A stretch of 64,000 nucleotides of DNA from Lacipirellula limnantheis (GCF_007746075.1 NZ_CP036339.1:434001-498000); one strand, 5' to 3'; shown: positions 9,254-16,768, counted from the stretch's first letter. A program made the numbers and translations. Notes: generated by a model from the sequence alone, not told the origin.

Positions 9254-10213
9254 ATGATCATGCTCGGACCCAAAGATTTCTTGCTCGGCGGCCTGGCGCC
9301 GCTGCTTGTCGCCATTGCGGCATTCTCGCTGGCTTGGCTTCTTTCCAGCCGCGCAAGAGTCGCATGGTCGGCCGGCGTGCTGGCAGGCTACTTGGCGGGG
9401 ATGACTGCCGTCGAAGCGGGCGGCGTGGGATTCGCGTCTGCCATCCAGCAGATGGCGTCGCCGCACGACGCACATCAATGGACTTGGATGATCGGCCTCG
9501 TTGCCGTCATCCCCGCGATCGCGGCGGCCGTTCTTGAGGGTCGTCGCAAGTGGCGGTGGCTGCTGAGCGTTCCGCTGGCCGCAGCGGCCCCGCTATGGCT
9601 GATGTGGGGCGGCAAGTATCTGCCAAGCGCCGAGGTTCGCGCCAGCGGCTTCGCAAGCGATGCGTGGGGCGTCGGCGAAGCGATCGCGGTGATTGCCGTC
9701 GTGGCGTGCGCCCTGCTCCTGGCGTGGCGATTGTGGGAAGCGAACGATCCGACCGACCAGCCGCGCACGCGCGGACTATTAGCGGCGATTTCGCTCTCCT
9801 GCACGGCTGCTGTTGCCGGGCTGAGCGGTTCGTTCGTCTACGCTCAGTCGATCGGCGTGCTGGCCGCTTCGGTCGGCGGCTGCTTTTTGGCCACGCTTCT
9901 GTGGCGAGTGAAGGCAGGACCCGAAGCCGCTGCGGGACCCATTGTCATGCTGGCCGGATCGCTGTTGTTGCTGGCGACCCATTACTCGAAGTTAGACCCG
10001 CTCCACGCCGCCGGGCTGTGGGCTGCGATCACGCTTGCGTCGGCCTATTTGCCCAATCGAAGTGGACTCAACGAACATGCTCGCGCCGCATTGCGCTGCG
10101 GAGCCTGCCTGATTCCGCTCGCGCTGGTGTTCGGCCACGCCGCCTATAAGTTTGCTGAGAGCCAACGGCCGCAGCAGGAAGAGGCGTCGTCGAATCCGTA
10201 TATGAGTATGTAA
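9254..10213 (+). CDS. Polytopic membrane protein, function unknown
   Basis: 319 aa from the ATG at 9254. About eight to nine hydrophobic helices alternate with short polar loops (for example residues 10-32, 36-55, 75-95, 100-118, 138-160, 175-215, 225-245 and 275-300), with positively charged loops such as EGRRKWRW. The C-terminus is a short charged tail ending NPYMSM. I recognise no transporter or enzyme motif. It starts 14 bp after the YceI terminator and converges on mnmA across a nested palindromic repeat. It is probably real, since length, composition and codon use match its neighbours, but no function can be offered. Confidence 0.75.
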   Translation: MIMLGPKDFLLGGLAPLLVAIAAFSLAWLLSSRARVAWSAGVLAGYLAGMTAVEAGGVGFASAIQQMASPHDAHQWTWMIGLVAVIPAIAAAVLEGRRKWRWLLSVPLAAAAPLWLMWGGKYLPSAEVRASGFASDAWGVGEAIAVIAVVACALLLAWRLWEANDPTDQPRTRGLLAAISLSCTAAVAGLSGSFVYAQSIGVLAASVGGCFLATLLWRVKAGPEAAAGPIVMLAGSLLLLATHYSKLDPLHAAGLWAAITLASAYLPNRSGLNEHARAALRCGACLIPLALVFGHAAYKFAESQRPQQEEASSNPYMSM

Positions 10214-10359
10214 GTGGGTAGGTGAGTAGGTCTGGTGCGTCATCCTGAGCGGAGCGAAGGAACTAGCTTATCAAACGAGTTAATAGATTCTTCGCTCCGC
10301 TCAGAATGACGAGAGTGGAAGCCCACTTACTCACCTACTCACCTACTCACCTACTCACC
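10214..10359. repeat. Nested palindromic element, family E copy 1, with outer CTACTCACC tandem repeats
   Basis: Inner arms 10239-10261 and 10288-10310 (GTCATCCTGAGCGGAGCGAA and its near-perfect complement) are flanked outside by a second inverted pair: GTGGGTAGGTGAGTAGG (from 10214) against a run of about four CTACTCACC units (10322-10359). The whole fills the gap between convergent genes. Family E recurs at 26860, 31391, 33946 and 59557. Confidence 0.75.
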
Positions 10360-10381
10360 AAAAAACCAAGCTCACGCTCAC

Positions 10382-11596
10382 TCATTCAATCCAACCGCCG
10401 CCCAGCACGCGGTCGCCGTCGTAGCAGACGACCGCTTGCCCCGGCGCGACGCCGTAACGGGGCTCGTCGAACTGGACATGCAAACGCCCGCCGGCGTCCA
10501 GGTCGAACTCAGCCCAGGCCGGCGTCGCGTTGTAGCGAATCTGAGCCAAGCCGCGCGTCGGCAGCATCGACGGGTCGATCAACCAGTTGCAGTCCTGCGC
10601 CGTCAACTTCCCGCGGCCGAGTTCTTCACGATCGCCGAGCACCACGCGGCGCGTCTCCGGCTCGATCCTCACGACGAACTTGCGATCGCCGAACGCGATG
10701 CCGAGTCCCTTGCGTTGGCCGATCGTAAAGCCCTCGATGCCGTCATGCTGTCCGACGACTTCGCCCGAAGTGAGGACAAATTCGCCGCCTATCGTCTCGC
10801 CAGCGAGAAGGTCGCCGCGTCGCGCCTGACGATCCTTGATGAATTCGCGATAGTGCCCCTGCGTGACGAAGCAGATCTCTTGGCTGTCTTTCTTCATCGC
10901 GACGTTCAGCCCCACGCCTGCGGCGAGTCGGCGAATCTCGGGCTTTTCGTAGTCCCCGACCGGGAGCAACATCCGTTTCAGAAATCGCTGTTTGATTCCG
11001 AACAAGACGTACGACTGATCTTTCGAATCGTCCCGACCGCGAAGCAGCTTCGCGTCGCCATTCGCGCCGGTTGCCATCCGGGCGTAGTGACCGGTGGCCA
11101 CGAACTCGGCGTCGACGCTGTCGGCGTAATCGAACAGCTTGCCGAACTTGATCCAGTTGTTGCACTGGACGCAGGGATTCGGCGTCCGCCCGGCGGCGTA
11201 CTCGTCGACGAAGTAGTCGATGATGCGGCTGAACTCTTGATCGAGGTTCAGCGCGTAGAACGGGATCGCCAAGCGGTCGGCGACGCGGCGAGCGTCTTCG
11301 GCGTCGGAGGCGGTGCAGCAGCCTTGCTTGTGATCCAGTCGATTCACGACAGGCAGAGTCGCCGCGAGCCGGGGCGTCTCGCCCCCGGCGTTTTGTTTTT
11401 GGTGCTTTGAACGCGCAGAATGCGCCGGGGTCGGGACGTCCCGGCTCGCTGGAGTCGCCTCCACCGCACAAGCCACCGGCGAGGCTTGCCCGTGGCGCAT
11501 GAACACGCCGATCACCTCGTGACCCTGCTCCAGCAGCAGATGGGCCGCGACGCTCGAATCGACTCCCCCCGACATTGCCAAGACCACACGCGCCAT
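10382..11596 (-). CDS. mnmA: tRNA-specific 2-thiouridylase MnmA
   Basis: 404 aa. MnmA transfers sulfur to U34 of Lys, Glu and Gln tRNAs. The PP-loop SGGVDSS is at residues 9-15; the catalytic cysteines are Cys142 (NPCVQCN) and Cys242 (EICFVTQG); a C-terminal beta-barrel domain follows (GFTIGQRKGLG, RYGVAPGQAVV). E. coli MnmA is about 368 aa; the extra length here lies between VFMR (residue 34) and GCC (about 92), where the DNA consists of three palindromic repeat units (11364-11390, 11423-11449, 11472-11496) translated in frame. The insertion sits beside the ATP/tRNA-binding N-domain, in a loop that also varies in other MnmA proteins, so the enzyme is probably active. It diverges from prfB. 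Confidence 0.97.
   Translation of the reverse strand: MARVVLAMSGGVDSSVAAHLLLEQGHEVIGVFMRHGQASPVACAVEATPASRDVPTPAHSARSKHQKQNAGGETPRLAATLPVVNRLDHKQGCCTASDAEDARRVADRLAIPFYALNLDQEFSRIIDYFVDEYAAGRTPNPCVQCNNWIKFGKLFDYADSVDAEFVATGHYARMATGANGDAKLLRGRDDSKDQSYVLFGIKQRFLKRMLLPVGDYEKPEIRRLAAGVGLNVAMKKDSQEICFVTQGHYREFIKDRQARRGDLLAGETIGGEFVLTSGEVVGQHDGIEGFTIGQRKGLGIAFGDRKFVVRIEPETRRVVLGDREELGRGKLTAQDCNWLIDPSMLPTRGLAQIRYNATPAWAEFDLDAGGRLHVQFDEPRYGVAPGQAVVCYDGDRVLGGGWIE
11364..11449. repeat. Family C inverted pair inside the mnmA coding sequence
   Basis: Arms of 27 bp: 11364-11390 (GCGAGCCGGGGCGTCTCGCC...) and 11423-11449 (CGCCGGGGTCGGGACGTCCC...), inverted to each other and each internally palindromic, with a 32-nt spacer. 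Translated in frame as roughly MnmA residues 50-78. Intergenic relatives lie at 25159 and 28484, and another copy within a coding sequence at 26219. Confidence 0.75.
11472..11496. repeat. Family M palindrome inside mnmA
   Basis: GCCACCGGCGAGGCTTGCCC plus GTGGC closes on itself (GCCAC/GTGGC ends). A related unit is at 44065-44087 in the gap between the phosphoglycerate-mutase-like gene and rpe. It encodes about MnmA residues 34-42. Confidence 0.5.
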
Positions 11597-11655
11597 ACAC
11601 CAAGTCTAGGCCCCCTCGTGCCCTGCGTCGACGTGCCGTAGAATGACGGGCCAAC

Positions 11656-11730
11656 GGGGTCGGGAGTCTTTTGCCGCTGGCGATGCTCCATTCGGATGAA
11701 GCCACCCAGTGGCAAAAGACTCCCGACCCC
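11656..11730. repeat. Family A palindrome, copy 1 (25-bp arms, 25-nt loop)
   Basis: Left arm 11656-11680 (GGGGTCGGGAGTCTTTTGCC...) and right arm 11706-11730 are complementary over 25 bp with one G-U pair; the loop is 25 nt. It lies between the divergent starts of mnmA and prfB. Copies 2 and 3 (17116, 28936) read GGGGACC where this reads GGGAGTC, changed on both arms. Confidence 0.85.
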
Positions 11731-11760
11731 TTTCCCTGCCCTTCCTGAGGTCTCGCAACA

Positions 11761-12880
11761 ATGTTGGACAGCCAGTGGTACGACCGCGCCGAAGCGATCC
11801 GCCAGACGATTGTCCAGCTGCGGGACTCTCTTTGACTGTGCCGGCAAGCAATCGCGCATCGCGGCGATCGATCAGGAGATGGCGAGCCCCAGCTTTTGGG
11901 ATAGCCAGGAGAAAGCCCAGGAGCGCGTCGCTGAACGCAAGGGCCTGATCGGCATCGTCAAGCCGCTCGACGAGGCGCTCAAAGCGAGCGATGATCTTGC
12001 CGCCATGCTCGAAATGGCGGAGGAAGATGACTCGTTTGCCGCCGAAGTCCCGCCCGAGGTGGAGCGGATCGAGACGCTGCTCGAAGAACTGAAGCTGCGG
12101 GCCCTGCTCAATGGCCCCCATGATGCGGCCGGGGCGATCCTAACCATTAACGCCCGCGACGGCGGCACCGACGCCAACGATTGGGCCGAGATGCTGCTGC
12201 GCATGTACCTCATGTGGGCGGAGAAGAACGACTACACGGTGGAATTGATTGACCGCCAGGACAACGAAGAGGCGGGGATCAACCACGCCTCGATCGCTAT
12301 CCGAGGTCCGATGGCCTACGGCTACCTCAAAGGCGAGACCGGCATGCACCGACTGGTGCGGATCAGTCCGTTCAACAGCGAAGGCAAACGGCAGACGAGC
12401 TTCGCCGCGGTCGACGTTTCGCCGGAGATCTCCGATTCGGTTGAGATCGAGATCAACCCCAACGATATCCGCGAAGATACCTTTCGCGCGAGCGGCGCCG
12501 GCGGCCAGCACGTTAACAAAACGTCCAGCGCCATCCGGCTCACCCACTTCCCGACCGGCATCGTCGTGCAATGCCAGAGCGAACGGTCGCAGCATAAGAA
12601 CCGCGCCACCGCGTGGAAGATGCTGCGGGCCCGCATGGCGCGGATGGAAGACGAGAAGCGTGAAGCGGCCGAAGCGGCGAAGTACCAACAGCAGGCGAAG
12701 ACCGGCTTTGGCTCGCAGATCCGCAATTACTTCCTGCATCCCGATCAGCGCGTGAAGGACGCCCGGACCAAGTACGGTCAGGGAAACTTCCACGCCGTGA
12801 TGGATGGCGACATCCAGGGGTTCCTCGACGCGACCCTCCGCTGGCGCGCGGGGCAGCCGGTTGAGGAAGATGACGATTGA
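11761..12880 (+). CDS. prfB: Peptide chain release factor 2 (programmed +1 frameshift)
   Basis: RF2 recognises UAA/UGA stops and triggers peptide release. Frame 0 begins at the ATG at 11761 and stops at TGA 11833-11835 after 24 codons; a +1 shift at CTTTGAC (T11833 skipped) joins it to the frame that runs to 12880, giving about 372 aa, close to E. coli RF2 (365). In the shifted frame I see the codon-reading tripeptide SPF (RISPFNS), the catalytic GGQ (SGAGGQHVNKT, about residues 247-249) and the usual C-terminal domain. The frame of the main part is open upstream to 11696, but that start is inside a palindromic repeat and is not credible. TGAGG about 11 nt before 11761 is the probable ribosome site. 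It is written here as one span; the coding join is 11761-11832 with 11834-12880. Confidence 0.97.
11827..11836 (+). promoter_or_regulatory. prfB: prfB recoding site (CTT TGA C)
   Basis: The frame reads TCT CTT TGA C. The CUUUGAC slippery heptamer is the conserved RF2 autoregulatory site: low RF2 slows decoding of UGA and favours the +1 slip. The upstream Shine-Dalgarno-like stimulator is weak here (only GCGGGA, ending about 6 nt before CTT, instead of AGGGGG). Confidence 0.93.
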
Positions 12881-12904
12881 TCCTTGAGCTTGTTCGATAC
12901 GGGT

Positions 12905-12987
12905 CTCTCGCAGAGGCGCAAAGGCGCAGAGTGAAGACGAGAGAGGTAAGCAGCTACACCCTCTGCGACTCCGCGCCTCTGCGAGAG
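12905..12987. repeat. Family F palindrome, copy 1
   Basis: 27-nt arms 12905-12931 (CTCTCGCAGAGGCGCAAAGG...) and 12961-12987 (...CCGCGCCTCTGCGAGAG) around a 29-nt spacer, in the gap after prfB. A second copy is at 49198-49386. It could act as a prfB transcript end, but there is no clear U-tract. Confidence 0.75.
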
Positions 12988-13003
12988 GTTTCTTCTTAAT
13001 CCG

Positions 13004-13564
13004 ATGGCAGACGACGAAGTTGCTGAAATCGAATCGTCCGTCGGCAATCGTCGCCTGCGGGTGCAGTTCGTGCAACTCGCCGATCGTTACGCCCATCAGT
13101 TGGTCGCGGTCCAGGCCGACGGGAGCGAGTTGGTCGTGCTGCGATCGATCGAAGTGGCGCCAGACGACGAATCGCTGGAGCATCCGGCGCTGCAGTCGCT
13201 GCATGTGCAGCCGCTGGCTGGCCGCGACGGATCGCTGGCCGCACTGGTAGGCATGTCCGGGCCGAACCACTGGTCGCTCGGCGTTGCACCCGATCCGACA
13301 GCGCACGCGCCGCGGTTGATTTTCGACGCCGCCTGCCGCATCAAACGGAACGGACTGATACGCGTGGCGAGCCGCTACAAACGCGTCGCTGAAGCGACGC
13401 CCGCCGATTTGATTCGCATCGAACCGTTGCCGACGGACGGCCAGTCGGCGTCGCCTCGCCTTGCGATCGCCGCCGACGGCATCAGCATCGAACGCGCGAT
13501 CACGTCCAGCGACGTAGCGCCAACGACGGTGCGTTGGCGCTACGCCATCGAACTGCTCGATTGA
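13004..13564 (+). CDS. Conserved-looking hypothetical protein
   Basis: 186 aa from the ATG at 13004; no good Shine-Dalgarno is visible, since a palindromic repeat ends 16 bp upstream. The sequence is mixed alpha/beta, with no signal peptide and no membrane helix. It contains regular strands (RRLRVQFVQLADRYAHQLVAV, SELVVLRSIEVA, PRLIFDAACRIK) that suggest a soluble beta-rich domain and ends WRYAIELLD. No family recognised. It converges on the DUF1080 gene 32 bp downstream. Composition and codon use fit a real gene; the opposite strand is also open here, which weakens the call slightly. Confidence 0.7.
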   Translation: MADDEVAEIESSVGNRRLRVQFVQLADRYAHQLVAVQADGSELVVLRSIEVAPDDESLEHPALQSLHVQPLAGRDGSLAALVGMSGPNHWSLGVAPDPTAHAPRLIFDAACRIKRNGLIRVASRYKRVAEATPADLIRIEPLPTDGQSASPRLAIAADGISIERAITSSDVAPTTVRWRYAIELLD

Positions 13565-13596
13565 TCGACCGCGACGGCCGGCCTCGCTCACTCCTC

Positions 13597-14388
13597 TCAG
13601 CCGCCGGTCTTCACCGGCGTCTCCTTGTCTCCGTTGCGAATAAACGGCTCGCGGGTCCGCTTGCCGACGGCCGGCTTCGTTTCACGAATCCAGATGTTGC
13701 GGAACTTCACGGGGTTGCCGTGGTCCTGCAGGCGGATCGGTTGCTTCACGTCGTGCTGGTTGTAGCTGGGCGGGTCGCTGAACGGCGTGTTGCCCAGCAG
13801 CTGGAAGTGGTTCTGCACGACCACGCCGTTGTGGAGCACCGTGATAAACGCGGGTGACTCCAGCGAGCCGTCCGCCTTAAATCGCGGAGCCGTCCAAGCG
13901 ATGTCGTAGACGTTCCACTCGCCTGGCGGACGCATGGCGTTGGCCATCGGCGGGGTTTGCTTGTAGATCGACGCCGCCTGACCGTCGTAGTAGGTCTTGT
14001 TGCCGTAGGAGTCGAGCACCTGCAGCTCGTATGGACCGAAGAAGACGCCGCTGTTGCCGCGGCCTTGGCTTTCGCCGACGGGGGGCGTCGGGGCCGACCA
14101 TTCGATGTGAAGTTGGCAGTCGCCGAACGCCTGCTTCGATTCAATCATGTTCGTGCCGACGACCATGGCTCCGTCTTCGACTTTCCAGGTCTCGGCGCCG
14201 TTCCAGGCGGAGAGGTCTTTGCCGTCGAACAGGAAGACCGCGTCGGACGGGGCGTCGCCGCATTTGGCGCCGGGGGTCACGATCGGCGGCTCCTGCCACT
14301 CGATGCCGGTGAGATATTCCTGACCATAGGCCGTCGACGCGGCGAGCGAGAGGAGCAGCGCTCCGACCGCTGGAAGTTGCTTGATCAT
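13597..14388 (-). CDS. Secreted DUF1080 / 3-keto-disaccharide hydrolase family protein
   Basis: 263 aa from the ATG at 14388. A signal peptide (MIKQLPAVGALLLSLAASTAYGQ) leads into the DUF1080 beta-sandwich: DAVFLFDGKDLSAWNG, the GNSGVFFGPYELQVLDSYGN segment with the typical G-N-S-G-[VI] core, GEWNVYDIAW, and HGNPVKFRNIWIRE near the end. The family is greatly expanded in planctomycetes, is concanavalin-like, and members act on 3-keto sugars or bind polysaccharide; the protein should be exported. The same frame stays open for over 2 kb upstream on this strand, antisense to real genes, so the far start is rejected. It is convergent with 13004-13564. Confidence 0.95.
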   Translation of the reverse strand: MIKQLPAVGALLLSLAASTAYGQEYLTGIEWQEPPIVTPGAKCGDAPSDAVFLFDGKDLSAWNGAETWKVEDGAMVVGTNMIESKQAFGDCQLHIEWSAPTPPVGESQGRGNSGVFFGPYELQVLDSYGNKTYYDGQAASIYKQTPPMANAMRPPGEWNVYDIAWTAPRFKADGSLESPAFITVLHNGVVVQNHFQLLGNTPFSDPPSYNQHDVKQPIRLQDHGNPVKFRNIWIRETKPAVGKRTREPFIRNGDKETPVKTGG

Positions 14389-14652
14389 GTCGATTCCTCG
14401 TGAGTTGCGTGGAGAGTGGCTTGCCTGGTAGCTGGCGCCGCGAGGACGCGGGTCGGGCCGATTATGAATGGGAAGAGAAGCGGTGGCAATGAAGCGGCTG
14501 GGCGGGGCCGCCGGAGGCTGGCGCAGCCGGCTCGCCTGTCGCTTGAATGGGGGAGCCGTTTCGGAGAGAATCGAGGGCCTGCCGCCGGGCGACGGCTGCC
14601 GGTCCTTGTCTTTCGTCGCCGCGCCAGTGGCCTGATCTCGCGGAGCATGCGG

Positions 14653-15288
14653 ATGCCGACGTTCACCGAGTCTGTCGAAGCGCTCAAACAGCAGTACACC
14701 GACAAGTACGTCGTCGTCGATCCGGGTCGGCCGGAGCTGGCCCGGTTCGAGCATTACGTCGGCCAGGTGAAGACCGTGAACATGAGCGGCCGGGCGCTGG
14801 TGGAGTTTCTCGACTACCATACGAACATTGGCTGGTTCGACATCGACCTGAGCGCCCTGAAGGTGGTCGACAAGCCGACCGAGGAGTCGAAGGCGAAGGC
14901 CGAAGCCAAACGGGCAGCCCCGCCCGCCGCCGCGAAGCCGGCAGCTGCCGACGCGGGTGGGAAGAAGCTGTCGCCGCTCGAGATGGCTCGTATGCAGGGA
15001 AGCGCCAAGGCAGGCGGCGCGGCTCCTGCGGCTCCTGCGGCTGCTGCTAAGCCGGCGAGCGGCAAGCAGTCGACGGCCGACATCCTGGCTGCTGCTCGCG
15101 GCGGCGCGAAAGGGGCCGCCGCGGCCGCTCCCACGGCGCCGAAGGCCGAGAAGCCAAAGCCAGCGCCGGCCGCGCCGAAGCCTGCTGCCAGCGCCGGCGG
15201 GAAGGTCGGCCGCGTCGACAAGTCGACCATGACGGTCGACCAGATGATCGCCTACTGCCGCGAGCACGACGCGGGTCGTGCGGGGTGA
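14653..15288 (+). CDS. Hypothetical protein: conserved N-terminal domain, Ala/Pro/Lys linker, short C-terminal motif
   Basis: 211 aa. I chose the ATG at 14653 (GGAG 7 nt upstream) over 14647 and the in-frame codon at 14416. Residues 1-75 (VEALKQQYTDKYVVVDPGRP, ARFEHYVGQVKTVNMSG, ALVEFLDYHTNIGWFDIDLS) look like a compact beta-barrel of SH3/KOW type, which is my inference. Residues 80-180 are a low-complexity Ala/Pro/Lys linker interrupted by SPLEMARMQGSAK and STADILAAARGGAKGA, which look like short binding helices. The end (VGRVDKSTMTVDQMIAYCREHDAG) is again ordered. Function unknown; a tethering or nucleic-acid-associated adaptor is possible. It is divergent from the DUF1080 gene. Confidence 0.85.
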   Translation: MPTFTESVEALKQQYTDKYVVVDPGRPELARFEHYVGQVKTVNMSGRALVEFLDYHTNIGWFDIDLSALKVVDKPTEESKAKAEAKRAAPPAAAKPAAADAGGKKLSPLEMARMQGSAKAGGAAPAAPAAAAKPASGKQSTADILAAARGGAKGAAAAAPTAPKAEKPKPAPAAPKPAASAGGKVGRVDKSTMTVDQMIAYCREHDAGRAG

Positions 15289-15308
15289 GCCGGAGGTTTG
15301 TTTTGGTT

Positions 15309-15338
15309 CGCTCCGGCGGGTCGTTGACCCGCGGCTGC
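15309..15338. repeat. Family D palindrome, copy 1
   Basis: A 30-bp unit around CGGGTC-GTT-GACCCG, identical over all 30 bp to 21551-21580. It lies 16 bp upstream of the next start codon. A diverged copy is at 30957-30983. Confidence 0.75.
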
Positions 15339-15354
15339 TGAGGGGAGAGCTGCG

Positions 15355-16581
15355 ATGCGATTGATCTTGGCCGTCGTTGCGCTGACTTTTCTCGTCCCGA
15401 CGTTGCTTGTCCCGCGGGCGCGAGCGATTGAGGTCGCTTCGTTCGAGCCGTTGCTCGTGGCCGGGAAGTGGGCTGACGCGGAGAAGCAGCTTGAGGGGGC
15501 CGTCGCCGCTGATGCGAAGGATGAGAATGCCCGGTTCGCGCTGGGTACGGTGCAGGCGCTGCGGGCCTTCGAAGGGCTGGTGCAGGGCCTCTATCGCTAC
15601 GGGCTCGATCCGGAGTGGCAGTCGAACTTGCCAATCGTCCGGTTGCCCATTCCTGAAAACCCCCACCCGACGCCGCTCACAAACGCCGACTTTCGCCAGC
15701 TGGTGAGCGACTTCGCCGCTCAACTGGCGAAAGCCGAGCAGACGCTCGCGCCGATCAAGTCGGCCGAGGTGAAACTGCCGCTGGCGATCGGGACGTATCG
15801 TATCGACATCGACGGCGACGGGACGGCCGGCGAGTCGGAGTCGTTCTGGGGTATCTTTGGCATGACGATCGGGGCGCCGATCGGCGAGGAAGACGTGAAA
15901 GAGTTCGTCATCGCGTTCGACGCAGGCGACGTCAACTGGTTGCGCGGGTACTGCCATCTGCTGCAGGCGTTTTGCGATTTCTTCCTCGCCCACGATTCGC
16001 AGAAACTGCACGACAATGCCGCGCAGTTTTTCTTTCCCGCGGCGAAGGTCAAAAACCCGGTGGTGCTCGCCACCGGCGGCGATCTCTGGAATTCGATTGC
16101 CGATGCCGTCGCGTTCGTCCACTTGATCCAGTTGCCGGTCAGCGACGCCGCGAAGTTGAAGTCGTCGCATGCTCATCTGCTCGAAGTGATCGCTCAGAGC
16201 CGATTGAGTTGGGCGGCGATCGCCGCGGAGACCGACGACGATCGCGAGTGGATCCCGAGCGCGAAGCAAGAGAACGTTGCAATCCCCGGGGCGCGCGTCT
16301 CGGGACGGATGGTCGAGGGCTGGCACGAGGCGCTCGACGAAGCGGAATTGATTCTTCAAGGCAAGAAGCTGATTCCGTACTGGCGACCAGGCGACAACCG
16401 CGACTTGAATTTGAAGCGAGTCTTCTTCGAGCCGCGAGAGTTCGATCTGGTGCTGTGGGTCCAAGGGAGCGCGGCTGTTCCTTACCTCGAAGACGGGCCG
16501 AGCACGAGCGCAGAAACGTGGCGGCAACTGCAACGCCTCTTCGGCGGGCAGTTGGGCTTGTTTGCGATCTGGTTCAACTGA
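15355..16581 (+). CDS. Secreted hypothetical protein with an EF-hand-like calcium loop
   Basis: 408 aa from the ATG at 15355 (GGGGAG about 7 nt upstream). Signal peptide 1-24 (VVALTFLVPTLLVPRARA). Residues 30-75 resemble a TPR helix pair. At 151-162 the sequence DIDGDGTAGESE fits the canonical 12-residue EF-hand loop (D1, D3, D5, G6, E12). The rest is helical and aromatic-rich (FWGIFGMTIGAPIGEEDVKEF, DAGDVNWLRGYCHLLQAFCDFFLAHD). No family recognised; a calcium-stabilised extracytoplasmic protein is a fair reading. A hairpin follows at 16730. The antisense strand is open across this gene and is considered a shadow. Confidence 0.85.
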   Translation: MRLILAVVALTFLVPTLLVPRARAIEVASFEPLLVAGKWADAEKQLEGAVAADAKDENARFALGTVQALRAFEGLVQGLYRYGLDPEWQSNLPIVRLPIPENPHPTPLTNADFRQLVSDFAAQLAKAEQTLAPIKSAEVKLPLAIGTYRIDIDGDGTAGESESFWGIFGMTIGAPIGEEDVKEFVIAFDAGDVNWLRGYCHLLQAFCDFFLAHDSQKLHDNAAQFFFPAAKVKNPVVLATGGDLWNSIADAVAFVHLIQLPVSDAAKLKSSHAHLLEVIAQSRLSWAAIAAETDDDREWIPSAKQENVAIPGARVSGRMVEGWHEALDEAELILQGKKLIPYWRPGDNRDLNLKRVFFEPREFDLVLWVQGSAAVPYLEDGPSTSAETWRQLQRLFGGQLGLFAIWFN

Positions 16582-16729
16582 ATTGTCACTGATCGCGATG
16601 TGCATCGAGCGTGACATAACCCCCTCCATTCTCGACCTAAGTGCTTGCTACGGGTGACTGGATTGGTCGCGTTTGGGTCTCGTTTTCTCGCGTTGATTGG
16701 TCGCCGCGGGTTCGCGGCTGCCACGGGTT

Positions 16730-16768
16730 ACGTTTTGTCCGGGTTGGTTGGACAAAACGTTGACTTTT
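16730..16768 (+). terminator. Terminator-like hairpin
   Basis: Perfect 11-bp stem ACGTTTTGTCC (16730-16740) / GGACAAAACGT (16750-16760), 9-nt loop, then TGACTTTTT. It lies 150 bp after the EF-hand-like gene. Confidence 0.5.

Noticed and set aside
10322..10359. Tandem CTACTCACC units taken as a possible CRISPR-like array
   Set aside because: Nine-base units without spacers, and no cas genes in the window; better explained as a slippage-prone outer arm of a palindrome.
12140..13591. 483-codon minus-strand frame opposite prfB and the 13004 gene
   Set aside because: Antisense to the GGQ domain of RF2 and crosses a palindromic repeat; no domain-like sequence.
14389..16629. Minus-strand open frame of nearly 750 codons extending upstream of the DUF1080 gene
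   Set aside because: It runs antisense across two genes that have signal peptides and ribosome sites; its sequence is Arg/Ser-rich without domains. GC-rich codon bias explains the lack of stops.
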